Shown: one piece after another, positions 16,271 to 24,717 of the stretch | Layout of the letters: each line of letters opens with the position of its first letter | How positions within the stretch are numbered: the stretch's first letter is position 1 | Source: an uncultured Allomuricauda sp. | GTDB lineage: Bacteria > Bacteroidota > Bacteroidia > Flavobacteriales > Flavobacteriaceae | DNA: 34,866 nucleotides | Assembly: GCF_947258355.1 (NCBI RefSeq) | Contig: NZ_CAMYIC010000025.1 | Coordinates: 1 to 34,866 of the forward strand | Direction of reading: 5' to 3' | Notes under the pieces: generated by a model | The model's input: only the letters and a program-made list of their open reading frames with translations | Databases searched by the model: none | Told to the model about the DNA's origin: nothing | Translations under genes and position numbers: made by a program

Positions 16271-17986
16271 TCAATCAACGAATCCTTCAGGGTTGGTGTC
16301 CCAAAATACAGGAGTACTTGGGGCACTTTTCTGTGTGATGTTCGTATTGCTGTCCGCTGCGGTTTGCGAATACCACATGGATCTTAGGAATGTTCCTGGG
16401 TCCGGGGTGGTAAATGCAGGGGTCAGATTATCCGGTTGACCCGTTCTTCGGTAAGTATTGTAGGCTTCGATTCCATTGCACCATAATGCGATAAAATATT
16501 GCTCTACAATGATTCTTAGTTTGTCCGTATCGTCCCCAGCGTCGTAACTGGCCAATACTTCCGCAACATGATTGTCGATTGCTGTTGAGTTCGCCTCATA
16601 TCCAGTACCACTTGCCAAAGGTGCTCCAAAATTGGCCACTGTACCAATGGATTGTCTGATACCTGTTTCCAAATAGTCTCTGGCACTTCCGGTCGTATTC
16701 AAGGTCAATGATGCTTCCGCCAACATGAAATAGGTGTAGGAAGACATTAGAATAGGAGAAATACCTGCTCCAGCCAAGCCTTCGCTTACTGCTCCAGAAC
16801 CGGATACGTTTCTAAAGGAGTCATCGTCGAACGGTCCACCAACAGGATAAGTTCCATGTAATGTTCTAAAGGCGTCATCCGGTGGAATACCATCATCGTC
16901 CAAGTGGTTTCTACCCCAATATCCACTCAAGCCATTGGTTGCGGGAACTAAACAATAAGGTTGGGTAGGGTCCCACCATGCGGGCAATGATATTTCCGTA
17001 ACACATTCTTTGGTTACTACATCGGCACCTGAAAAATCCGCTTGTTGTCGATAAAAGTAGTATCGTATCCTTGGATCTGGTTCGCTATACTGATTTGCCA
17101 TCAAATCCATATAATAGTTAGAGGTGTAAAAATCAGAACTTGGTCCGGCACCATCATAATTTGCATCAAAATAAGGATGTCTACTATCCGGTGAGGCATT
17201 ATTGGTTCCCCACTGGAAGAAGAAATCATCGGAAGAATCCAAAATCAATTGGTTGCCGCTGATCAACTCATTGATGCGAGCTGTGGAAGCCGAAGCTCCA
17301 AAACCTTCCGAACTCGCCAAACGGGTTTGTAGGTAAAGTTTTAAACGCATGGTATTGGCTACTTTTCTCCATTGGCTTTCGCTACCATTATAGAAAAGGT
17401 CGTTCAATGGTAATGAGGTTTCATCTCTGTTTAAGTTGGCAATGGCATCGACCAAAAGCTGATCTGCTGCTTGATATATGGATGCACCTGAATCCACCGT
17501 GGGATTAAGTATTCCTTCACCACCGGAAACAGCCTCTGTATAAGGCACATCACCAAAGAAATCCACCATGGACATCATAATATATGCCTCTAAAATTTGC
17601 CCAATGGCAATATGGGTATATTGACCTGCTTCTTCAGCCAAGGGGTTCATAGTTCTAATGTCGATCAACGCTCTTGCGTAAACATTGTCCCAAACCCTGT
17701 CAAAATCCGATGGGTCGTAGTTCTCACGGTAGGTTGGTCCAAAACCGTGTTGCATTCTCACGGGCTCCATCCCAAATTGGCTGAGGCCGTTTTCCGCACG
17801 TCCCTCTTCTCCAGAATGGATTTGTGCTGTCATCAGCTGTATTTGATTCAAAAAGAAATCAACGCTCGCCTGCGACGGATTTAATGCATTTGGACTCTCC
17901 ACAACATCCAAAGATGTTGTCTCACAGCCCAACATAACTGTCAGCGCAGCGATTAGGAGACTTAGTATATTTGATATTTTTTTCAT
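16271..17986 (-). CDS. SusD/RagB family nutrient-binding outer-membrane lipoprotein
   Basis: A 571-aa SusD-type lipoprotein, most like the SusD-like_2 branch. The signal peptide ends VMLGC (lipid Cys21). The mature N-terminus (SPNALNPSQASVDFFLNQIQ) and the helical TPR-like middle (ALIDIRTMNPLAEEAGQYTHIAIGQILEAY and what follows; VDFFGDVPYTEAV) are typical. It forms the lid over the SusC barrel and captures the substrate. It starts 31 bases after the SusC stop and is followed 24 bases later by the SusE-like gene, so the three form one operon. Full length, no sign of damage. The SusD-like_2 branch is often linked to peptide or non-starch substrates, but specificity cannot be read here. Confidence 0.92.
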   Translation of the reverse strand: MKKISNILSLLIAALTVMLGCETTSLDVVESPNALNPSQASVDFFLNQIQLMTAQIHSGEEGRAENGLSQFGMEPVRMQHGFGPTYRENYDPSDFDRVWDNVYARALIDIRTMNPLAEEAGQYTHIAIGQILEAYIMMSMVDFFGDVPYTEAVSGGEGILNPTVDSGASIYQAADQLLVDAIANLNRDETSLPLNDLFYNGSESQWRKVANTMRLKLYLQTRLASSEGFGASASTARINELISGNQLILDSSDDFFFQWGTNNASPDSRHPYFDANYDGAGPSSDFYTSNYYMDLMANQYSEPDPRIRYYFYRQQADFSGADVVTKECVTEISLPAWWDPTQPYCLVPATNGLSGYWGRNHLDDDGIPPDDAFRTLHGTYPVGGPFDDDSFRNVSGSGAVSEGLAGAGISPILMSSYTYFMLAEASLTLNTTGSARDYLETGIRQSIGTVANFGAPLASGTGYEANSTAIDNHVAEVLASYDAGDDTDKLRIIVEQYFIALWCNGIEAYNTYRRTGQPDNLTPAFTTPDPGTFLRSMWYSQTAADSNTNITQKSAPSTPVFWDTNPEGFVD

Positions 17987-18016
17987 AATATATTTTTTGA
18001 TTCTAGTTAGCTGCTA

Positions 18017-21000
18017 TTAAAATGATGCTCTTACGGTAAGACCATATCTTCTCGTGGATGGTCCAGTGAAGAAATCGATTCCTTGTCCGTTACCAACACC
18101 TGTACTCGAAGAGTTGGTGTCATAACGAATATCATCTGGGAAGTTCACCGCTTTATACCACAGGTTGGTACCGGATAGTGTAAAGGATAGGCTGCCAAAT
18201 GGTGTTTTATCCAACATTTTCTTTGGAATGGAATATCCCAGTGAAGCTTCTTGCAACCTGATCGTAGTACCATCAAAAATGTTTACTTCGTTTATGCCCC
18301 CGGCAAAAAAGGTATTAAACCCAAATTCGGTGGATGATATGGCGACATCGTTCGGCGTGCCATCGGCAAAAACTCCAGGCAATACATAATTGGATTCCCT
18401 GTGAATTGGATCGTCGGCATCAACTACTCCACGACCAATCAAACCTGCTGTGGTTACCGAGTAAACGTCACCTCCATGACGATACTGTAGATTGGCGGAT
18501 AAAGTGAAGTTTTTATATGTTATGGTGGGAATAAGGGCTGTGGTCCAATCTGGGTTGGGATCACCGATTTCGGTGATGTTATTATCCACTAGGTAGCGTC
18601 CGTTGCTACCTACCACTTTGTTTCCATTATCATCTCTTTGAATGGTGCTTCCCAACAGTACGCCAAATGGCCTGCCTTCCACGGCATAGTTTGCTGCTTC
18701 ACCGGAAACGGCAAATGTCAGCAGGATGTTGTTGGTACCTTCGGCCAAGTCTGTTACGGTAGTTTCACTGGCTGTAAAGTTTCCAGCAAGGTTGAATCCT
18801 ATTCCAGCTTCACTTTCTCTAAGTATATTTAGATCATAGTCGGCCTCAATACCTTTGGTTTCCACCTCACCAATGTTCACAAAAGTGGAACGGAAACCTG
18901 TCGAACTGTCCAAAGTACGGTTGGTGATAAGGTCTGTAGTGGATTTTTGGTACAAACTCACATTAAAATTGAGCCTGTTGAATAACCTGGTGTCCAAACC
19001 AATTTCCAATTCTTGTACTCGCTCTGGTGACAAGTCCCTGTTACCCAGCACATCGGAAACAGTGTTTCCGGAAACTACATTGCCATTGGCATCTACAAAT
19101 GTTCTAGCACCTAATGAAAGTACGTCCCTTGTATTGAACGGGGTAGGGAAACCAGCGGAGGATCCATAGCCCAATCTTAGTTTGGCATAGTTCAGTACAT
19201 TTCCTTGCAATGCAGGAAATGCCGTTGTAGGTATGAATGAAAGACTGGCTCCAGGATAGAACAGTGAATTATTTTCCCTTTCCAAAGTAGAGGACCAGTC
19301 GTTTCTTCCTACGACATTTAAATAAAGCAAATCTTTATAGGATAATGTGGCATCCATGTAAACACCCACTAAGTTTTCTTCAAAATTCTGGTTCAGGTTG
19401 GTACCGGAAAAGGAGTTGACCGATGAAGGTGTCGTAAAGTTAAAGTGTTCCAAAACCCCAAATACCAACTGTCCTTGACTTTCTATACCATCCTGCGCAT
19501 AGGTGTCCCTTCTACTATTGGCACCAAAAGTCGCGGTAAGGTTCAAATCTTCGGAAAGACTTTTTTCCGCACTCAAGATGAGGTCATGGTTCCAAATGGA
19601 ATTTCTTACGGAGGTTGTTCTCAAAATACCCAATGTAGGTCCATCAACACCACCTCTGTTCTGACCGTAGAAGTTCAACTCTGTATAAGTATCCAAGCCA
19701 ACACGGTAAGTAAGGTTCATCCAATCGTTGATGGCATAGCTCATGGAAACGTTACCTGTAAAACGATCTGTTTCCTGAGAAGTTTTGGAGTTGGCAACGG
19801 TCCAATATGGGTTTTGAATATCGTTACCTGAACGGTAATATAAACTTCTACCATCCGCTGCTTGGAATGGAATGTTGGTTAAATCCACACTTCTTGGGGT
19901 GTAAAGGACATCACCAAATATGGCGGAACCATTAAAAGCGGCACCACTACCGGTACTTACTGCATTGGGAGGGGATTTATACCCTGTTCTTGCAAAATTG
20001 AATACCCCCGATACGGTAAAGTTATTTGACAAGGTGGCATTACCACCCAGACTAAAGTTGTTACGCAACAATCTGTTTCCAGGAGTAACCCCAATATCCT
20101 CTGTACGCCCATAATTAGCATTGAAGTTTACTTTTTCGGAACCTCCGCGAACATTTACGGATGTGCTGTACACATATCCTGTTCTAAAAAATTCTTCCAC
20201 ACCATTATAAGGTTTATATGGATATTCATCATCCAATAGGTCCTCGTAACCTGCAATAAGGGTTGGGTCCGCAATATAGTTGAACGGGTGTCTTAGAAGT
20301 GCCACACCGTTAGGCCCCGTGCGAATAAATTGTCCGGCTTGGGCTATACCATCATCATCTGTACGGTCGAAACGTGGTCCCCAGTTACTAAAGAAAAATC
20401 CGAATCCTTGGTGGAACCCTCCTCCGTAATTATCTTGGAATTTTGGAAGTATTGCATTCGACATAAATACCGATTGGGTTACAGAAACTTCGGTTTTCGA
20501 TGGCGCATCGCCACTGGCGGCACCTTTGGTGGTAATCAGGATTACCCCATTTCGCCCTCGGTTACCATACAATACGGTTGCGCTCAATCCTTTAAGTACG
20601 CTTACACTTTCTATATTGTTTGGGTCGAGGTCCAAAAATCGGCTGGATTCTGTATTTCCATCCAAAAAGTTGGTTTGTGTATTGGTTCCAGAATCAAATG
20701 GGATACCGTCCACAATAAACAAAGGTTGATTGGATTGCGTTGCGGATGAATAACCCCGAATAATGATGTTGGTCCCTGAACCGGACATACCGTTGTTCGA
20801 GGTAATGTTAACCCCGGCAACTTTTCCGTTCAGAACACGGGCCACATCAGCCTCAGGTCTGGATTCTACATTCTCGGACTCAACTGTGGTAACGGAGTAT
20901 CCAAGGGAGCGTTTTTCCCGAACAATACCTTGTGCGGTTACCACAACCTCTTCCAGTTGGGAAGCATCTTCTTCCAATTGCACATCAATAGTGCTCCCGG

Positions 21001-21259
21001 CCCCCACACTTCTTTCTTGTGTTCTTTGTCCCAAATAGGAAAATACGAGTACATCTCCCTCGTTGGCTTCAATGACATAGTTGCCATCAAAATCGGATTG
21101 TGTACCTCGTACGGTACCCTTTACAATAATGTTTACACCGGGCAAGGGTACCCCTTCTTGGTCGGTAACCGTTCCGGTAACCGTTTTTTCTTGAGCATGG
21201 GCAAATGCTATCGATAGGCACATGGCCACCAGCGCTCCAAACAGTTTCTTTACTTTCAT
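18017..21259 (-). CDS. SusC/RagA family TonB-dependent outer-membrane transporter
   Basis: A 1080-aa outer-membrane barrel that imports ligands delivered by the SusD lid using TonB energy. The order is: signal peptide (1-23), carboxypeptidase-regulatory-like domain (about 26-100, with VTGTVTDQEGVPLPGVNIIV and the SDFDGNY turn), TonB box region EEVVVTAQG (about 103-111), plug (about 115-240, with RVLNGKVAGVNIT and PLFIVDGIPFD), then a 22-strand barrel ending in RRYGLTVRASF with the terminal Phe needed for barrel insertion. There is no N-terminal STN/anti-sigma signalling domain, so regulation is not by a transmembrane ECF sigma route. It is the first gene of the SusC-D-E operon; the 370-base upstream region separates it from the AraC regulators. 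Confidence 0.95.
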   Translation of the reverse strand: MKVKKLFGALVAMCLSIAFAHAQEKTVTGTVTDQEGVPLPGVNIIVKGTVRGTQSDFDGNYVIEANEGDVLVFSYLGQRTQERSVGAGSTIDVQLEEDASQLEEVVVTAQGIVREKRSLGYSVTTVESENVESRPEADVARVLNGKVAGVNITSNNGMSGSGTNIIIRGYSSATQSNQPLFIVDGIPFDSGTNTQTNFLDGNTESSRFLDLDPNNIESVSVLKGLSATVLYGNRGRNGVILITTKGAASGDAPSKTEVSVTQSVFMSNAILPKFQDNYGGGFHQGFGFFFSNWGPRFDRTDDDGIAQAGQFIRTGPNGVALLRHPFNYIADPTLIAGYEDLLDDEYPYKPYNGVEEFFRTGYVYSTSVNVRGGSEKVNFNANYGRTEDIGVTPGNRLLRNNFSLGGNATLSNNFTVSGVFNFARTGYKSPPNAVSTGSGAAFNGSAIFGDVLYTPRSVDLTNIPFQAADGRSLYYRSGNDIQNPYWTVANSKTSQETDRFTGNVSMSYAINDWMNLTYRVGLDTYTELNFYGQNRGGVDGPTLGILRTTSVRNSIWNHDLILSAEKSLSEDLNLTATFGANSRRDTYAQDGIESQGQLVFGVLEHFNFTTPSSVNSFSGTNLNQNFEENLVGVYMDATLSYKDLLYLNVVGRNDWSSTLERENNSLFYPGASLSFIPTTAFPALQGNVLNYAKLRLGYGSSAGFPTPFNTRDVLSLGARTFVDANGNVVSGNTVSDVLGNRDLSPERVQELEIGLDTRLFNRLNFNVSLYQKSTTDLITNRTLDSSTGFRSTFVNIGEVETKGIEADYDLNILRESEAGIGFNLAGNFTASETTVTDLAEGTNNILLTFAVSGEAANYAVEGRPFGVLLGSTIQRDDNGNKVVGSNGRYLVDNNITEIGDPNPDWTTALIPTITYKNFTLSANLQYRHGGDVYSVTTAGLIGRGVVDADDPIHRESNYVLPGVFADGTPNDVAISSTEFGFNTFFAGGINEVNIFDGTTIRLQEASLGYSIPKKMLDKTPFGSLSFTLSGTNLWYKAVNFPDDIRYDTNSSSTGVGNGQGIDFFTGPSTRRYGLTVRASF

Positions 21260-21461
21260 ACGAATAAAGTTTTATTAGTAATTTGAAATGAGTTAGGGCA
21301 ACTGAGAAAGGTGGACGGCGCTAGGAAAAATGATAGCTAATTCAAATAATACTTCTGGGAAGTGAACAAAACTCAATGGATTTTGTTTTTTAGAAGTAGA
21401 GCCTCTCACCGCCCTACCTTTACAATTGCATAACAAATCAACTTATAAGCGCCTTGTAACG

Positions 21462-21516
21462 GGTACTTCTTAAACGGCGAGAACCTTAAAAATATGGATG
21501 CCCACAGGGAAGTACC
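21462..21516. repeat. Inverted pair GGTACTTC / GAAGTACC upstream of susC
   Basis: GGTACTTC at 21462-21469 and its exact reverse complement GAAGTACC at 21509-21516, 47 bp apart start to start. The GAAGT core recurs at 21351-21363 as ACTTC-TGG-GAAGT. It is a candidate operator for the SusCDE operon. Confidence 0.4.
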
Positions 21517-21537
21517 TTTTTTAACACATCGGAACAG

Positions 21538-21552
21538 AAATGGTAACCATTT
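21538..21552. promoter_or_regulatory. Perfect 15-base palindrome, possible operator
   Basis: AAATGGT-A-ACCATTT: 7-bp arms around one central base. It lies between the terminator of the short AraC gene and susC, about 280 bases upstream of the susC start. Confidence 0.4.
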
Positions 21553-21568
21553 AATAATAAGGTGTAAA

Positions 21569-21596
21569 AAAACCTCTTGGGACTCCAAGAGGTTTT
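21569..21596 (-). terminator. Intrinsic terminator of the short AraC gene
   Basis: AAAACCTCTTGG (21569-21580), 4-base loop, CCAAGAGGTTTT (21585-21596). Read on the minus strand the second arm ends in seven T. It lies about 33 bases after the stop of the AraC gene and separates it from the susC transcript. Confidence 0.92.
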
Positions 21597-21629
21597 GCAA
21601 TTAGCTTAAAACGATTCAGTGGGGTTCTG

Positions 21630-22112
21630 CTACGCCACTTGTACTTCGTGTTGCCTGACGAAACCAATGTTTGTAGCAGCTCGGTAATCGTTGGGACTTA
21701 GCCCCGTAATTTTCTTAAAGGCACTGTAAAAGCTGTTTTTGCTATTAAAGCCAACTTCGTACATAATGGCCTTTACACTTAAAGTGGGTTCAGAAACCAA
21801 AAGCTTTTTTGCCTCCCTTATTCTGTATTCGTTTAAAAACGAATAAAAGTTTTTGGAGAGATACGTATTGATTACTTGGGATACTTTGTACCGATTGTCT
21901 TGGATATGGTCCGAAAGGATATCGAGACAAATAGTATTGTTCCTGTAAATCTTGTCCTCCTCAAAAGCTTTTTTGATTTTACTTCGAATCACCAAGGCTT
22001 CTTCTTCCGTTAATCCAGACTTCTTGTACTTTTCATGACTGTTTACAGGATGGAGAGCCTGGTTCTCCTGCCCCTTGTACTTGAAAACGAATTGTTTTAG
22101 TAGTCGTTTCAT
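21630..22112 (-). CDS. Short soluble AraC-family regulator
   Basis: A 160-aa cytoplasmic protein made almost only of a double helix-turn-helix AraC domain (about 40-145). The first HTH is around ICLDILSDHIQDNRYKVSQV; the second carries the family signature AIMYEVGFNSKNSFYSAFKKITGLSPNDYR. There is no ligand, sensor or receiver domain. Residues from KYKKSGLTEEEA onward align without gaps at the start with the membrane-bound regulator upstream (KYVKSGLTDSLS), including the shared EDKIYRNN/KEKLYRNN stretch, so the two are paralogs and this one has lost the membrane half. It starts 74 bases after the upstream gene's stop, with its own copy of the shared leader element, and ends in its own terminator. 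The likely target is the SusCDE operon (inference). Confidence 0.88.
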   Translation of the reverse strand: MKRLLKQFVFKYKGQENQALHPVNSHEKYKKSGLTEEEALVIRSKIKKAFEEDKIYRNNTICLDILSDHIQDNRYKVSQVINTYLSKNFYSFLNEYRIREAKKLLVSEPTLSVKAIMYEVGFNSKNSFYSAFKKITGLSPNDYRAATNIGFVRQHEVQVA

Positions 22113-22195
22113 ATGATTGATGATTTTTGATTGATGACTACTAGTTAACCATAAAACCCTTGTTTTTCGGTGTTCCCGATAAGAGTTTACCCTTG
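22113..22195 (-). promoter_or_regulatory. Leader of short AraC gene with shared element, copy 2
   Basis: On the minus strand GGGTAAACTCTTATCGGG (within the complement of 22175-22195) is followed about 60 bases later by CATCAATCAAAAAT and a second CATCAATCA directly before the ATG. The first element overlaps the stop codon of the upstream regulator gene. The same elements precede the membrane-bound regulator (23708-23811). Confidence 0.55.
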
Positions 22196-23707
22196 TTTTA
22201 GGTTGTTGAGGTATTCGCTGGGCGTGATTTGTGTGTCTTTTTTAAAGGCTTTGTTAAATGAGACTTTGTTGTTGTACCCAACTTCATATGCAATATCGAT
22301 AATGTTGAGTTCATGTTCTTTTTCAAGAAGTTCTTTGGCCTCTTGAATACGATGGGAATTCACAAACTCCCTAAAGCTCATATTAAAGTGTTCATTGATC
22401 AACTGAGAAGCATTATGGCGGGTGGTGTCCAACCTATCGGCTACCATATCCAAGTTGATGTCGTTATTGCGATATAATTTTTCCTTTTGGAAAAGGTCAC
22501 TCAGGTTTTGCTTCAGTTCTTGTGATAGACTGTCCGTTAGTCCCGACTTTACATATTTCGGGAATAAACGGTTGGTGTAAGAGTAGAGTCCACTGAACAC
22601 ATCGGGTTGAACGTTCGCCGCATATCCAATATAAAGAACCATTGTGCTCATCAAGACTATGGGTGCATGATAGAATATACCACTGTTTACCCCAGCTATA
22701 ATATATGCCCCATATACTAGATAAACAACTACATAGCTAACATGAATCAAGTAGATGTTTTTTTGCCAAATCCTGGTTTTTTTGTTCAAGCCTTCCTTGT
22801 TTTTGGCAAGAATCCAATGAACAAACAAGGCATAAACGCCCAACGAAATTGCTTTTAAAGAAACCAACAGCAATAATTTGGTGGAATCTCCCGGGTTTAA
22901 CCCTTCTTCCAGTCGCTGCAACATTTGGGTTACTTTTTCGGTGCCGGAAAAGCCATAAACCGTGAAAAATAAATATATGGTAAGCACAACAGTGAGTAAA
23001 AAGTGCCAAAGATCTTTTTTGTTTAGATGGGTTGATTTGGATACCCTCTTGTAATACAAAAAAAGCAAGGGCCCATATAAAAAAGAGGACCATGTGGACA
23101 TGAGATAGGTATGGGGAAACTCGAACACATAATTTGTTTGGTTAGCACATATATTCAGTATAAACAATGAATGAATGAATACAAAAGTGGCAATTAGAAT
23201 CCGGGCCTGTTTGTCAATTTTTTTGTTGATCAATAACACAAAGGTGACGTAAAAACCAACCAGACAAACAAAAAGGTAAAATACCGACCATCCAGTGAAT
23301 TTTGGCAACACAGTTCCGGATAGTTTGGCAAAGCTTTCTTGGTTGCGGATTCCATCAAAATCTTCGTGCAACAAAAACGCGGGCTGAAAATCTATTTTAA
23401 AATAGTCGTAAATGTACGAGATGGACTCCTCCGGGTTGTCCAATGCAGCCTCACTAAGTGCCAACTTTTTAAGAATATGAATTTTCTCTTCCTTGTTGGT
23501 TGCCTCAAGATTCTTTTTGTAGAGGGGAACCGCTTCTTCAAAACGATGGATATTGAAATAATAATCGGCCCAATCCAGGGAATCCTTAAAGGTTTCGGCT
23601 GTAGGCGTAGGGAGACCGGCATAACCACTGCTCACGGTAATGCCAAAGGCTAACATGGAATTTAGCCATAGAAACAGTAAGACAATATAGTTGGTTAATT
23701 GTCTCAT
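22187..23707 (-). CDS. Membrane-bound AraC-family regulator (TPR-like and 7-8 TM sensor)
   Basis: A 506-aa one-component regulator. An N-terminal signal/anchor (1-22) is followed by a helical, TPR-like extracytoplasmic region (about 36-110, with DSLDWADYYFNIHRFEEAVPLYKKN written over two helices). Then come about seven hydrophobic helices between residues 135 and 365, and a cytoplasmic AraC domain (about 393-505) with the signature IAYEVGYNNKVSFNKAFKKDTQITPSEYL. Such proteins are common in Flavobacteriia and are thought to couple an envelope signal to DNA binding. There is no kinase or receiver domain. It is followed by the short paralog, 74 bases downstream, and then the SusCDE operon, all on the same strand, making it the likely sensor for that system (inference). 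Confidence 0.9.
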   Translation of the reverse strand: MRQLTNYIVLLFLWLNSMLAFGITVSSGYAGLPTPTAETFKDSLDWADYYFNIHRFEEAVPLYKKNLEATNKEEKIHILKKLALSEAALDNPEESISYIYDYFKIDFQPAFLLHEDFDGIRNQESFAKLSGTVLPKFTGWSVFYLFVCLVGFYVTFVLLINKKIDKQARILIATFVFIHSLFILNICANQTNYVFEFPHTYLMSTWSSFLYGPLLFLYYKRVSKSTHLNKKDLWHFLLTVVLTIYLFFTVYGFSGTEKVTQMLQRLEEGLNPGDSTKLLLLVSLKAISLGVYALFVHWILAKNKEGLNKKTRIWQKNIYLIHVSYVVVYLVYGAYIIAGVNSGIFYHAPIVLMSTMVLYIGYAANVQPDVFSGLYSYTNRLFPKYVKSGLTDSLSQELKQNLSDLFQKEKLYRNNDINLDMVADRLDTTRHNASQLINEHFNMSFREFVNSHRIQEAKELLEKEHELNIIDIAYEVGYNNKVSFNKAFKKDTQITPSEYLNNLKQG

Positions 23708-23811
23708 TTTTGATTGATGATGAATTAGGCATCAACAATTTATGAAAATAAGACGTTAAAAACGTTAACAAACTATTAAAGTAGGTAAGCCCCGATAAAA
23801 GTTTACCTTTC
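23708..23811 (-). promoter_or_regulatory. Leader of membrane-bound AraC gene with shared element, copy 1
   Basis: On the minus strand GGTAAACTTTTATCGGG (within the complement of 23791-23811) differs from the copy near 22185 at only three of 21 bases. It is part of a short inverted repeat GGTAA/TTACC (23784-23788 / 23803-23807). About 84 bases downstream comes CATCATCAATCAAAA immediately before the ATG. Confidence 0.55.
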
Positions 23812-23850
23812 AAACATGAGTGATAGCAAGGATTTTCGGAGCAATGCATA

Positions 23851-23880
23851 AAAAAGCCGAGAAAATTCTCCCGGCTTTTT
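23851..23880 (-). terminator. Intrinsic terminator of the DUF4412 operon
   Basis: AAAAAGCC (23851-23858) pairs with GGCTTTTT (23873-23880); inside, GAGAA pairs with TTCTC with a 2-base bulge. Read on the minus strand it ends in a run of six T. It is about 55 bases after the stop of the 244-aa gene and just upstream of the AraC leader. Confidence 0.88.
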
Positions 23881-23934
23881 GACATTGTTTTTGTATCAAG
23901 TTTTATAAATGGTAATACCCAATATTTATAAATT

Positions 23935-24669
23935 TCAATCATCCCTCATAAATGAGTATGTAATGTTTTTTGGAATTTCGGGTAGCGTTGTATACTCAAT
24001 CTCCTGCGGATAGGTCTTACCATCTTTATCCTTAAAAACTTTTTTGATTTCATATTTTACAACGTTCCAACCTTCTTTAAATTCTAAATTATAGATTGTG
24101 TTCTTTTCATAAACTTCTTCTTGGTTAAGTGCATAAGCTTCTTGTGTACAATTGCCTTTAACAGAACCCTGCTCATCCACAAAATACCAGTCTACATAAT
24201 ATCCCGGTGTGTAGGTATATGACCCGATATTCATCAGAGATTCTGCAAACTCTGCAGAGTTGACTGCTAAGAAGTATCCCAATCGTTTTTTCTCACTCAT
24301 ATTCACAAGCATAAATGCTCCCATTTGAGACAATTTTGAAATGGGTTGGTTACCATTTTCGACCATCAGGGAATCTCCAAAGCAGCTGAATAATTTGTCA
24401 ACGGTCATTAGGGATGCGGTCCATCCATCGTTATCCTTTTTGTTTTCTTCTTCAATTTCCTTTTTTACATCATCCAAAAAATTAGGATGTAAAGGAATTT
24501 TGAAATTCCCCGAATCATCAACGGAACCGATTACTTTTGGTTGCATCATTCCAGTGATAATATCTCCGGTACCAGCATTCCAATCGGTGATTGTTCCCTC
24601 AAAATCTTGTTGGGCTTTGATTGTTTGGGTCATAAGTATTACACCTAAAACAAGAAGTGTTTTTTTCAT
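23935..24669 (-). CDS. Secreted protein of unknown function
   Basis: A 244-aa protein with a clear signal peptide (MKKTLLVLGVILMTQTIKAQ). The mature part is acidic and Lys/Glu-rich. It begins with FEGTITDWNAGTGDIITGMM and VDDSGNFKIPLHPNF, a beta-rich start with a SGNF motif that resembles the openings of carboxypeptidase-regulatory-like or lipocalin-like folds. A later region reads YYVDWYFVDEQGSVKGNC and YNLEFKEGWNVVKYEIKKVF. I do not recognise a named family. It starts 48 bases after the DUF4412 gene stop and shares its terminator, so the two are one transcript and probably work in the periplasm together. Confidence 0.8.
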   Translation of the reverse strand: MKKTLLVLGVILMTQTIKAQQDFEGTITDWNAGTGDIITGMMQPKVIGSVDDSGNFKIPLHPNFLDDVKKEIEEENKKDNDGWTASLMTVDKLFSCFGDSLMVENGNQPISKLSQMGAFMLVNMSEKKRLGYFLAVNSAEFAESLMNIGSYTYTPGYYVDWYFVDEQGSVKGNCTQEAYALNQEEVYEKNTIYNLEFKEGWNVVKYEIKKVFKDKDGKTYPQEIEYTTLPEIPKNITYSFMRDD

Positions 24670-24717
24670 ACCTATTAGGGCTTTGTAAATAGAATATTTT
24701 TAGAGGTTTTTATGTAA

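Larger units (their letters stand above)
21260..21629. other. 370-base regulatory gap upstream of the SusC gene
   Basis: No credible gene. It holds the terminator of the short AraC gene (21569-21596), a 15-base palindrome (21538-21552), and an inverted pair GGTACTTC (21462-21469) / GAAGTACC (21509-21516). There is also a small palindrome ACTTC-TGG-GAAGT (21351-21363). No perfect TAnnTTTG box on the minus strand was found, so the SusC promoter is not assigned; expression may depend on an activator. Confidence 0.6.

Noticed and set aside
21365..21387. AACAAAA / TTTTGTT stem followed by T-run on +
   Set aside because: The stem is all A-T except one pair and no + strand gene precedes it, so it is not a convincing terminator.
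15447..23707. Polysaccharide utilisation locus with a named substrate
   Set aside because: No carbohydrate-active enzyme is present, so a sugar substrate cannot be claimed.
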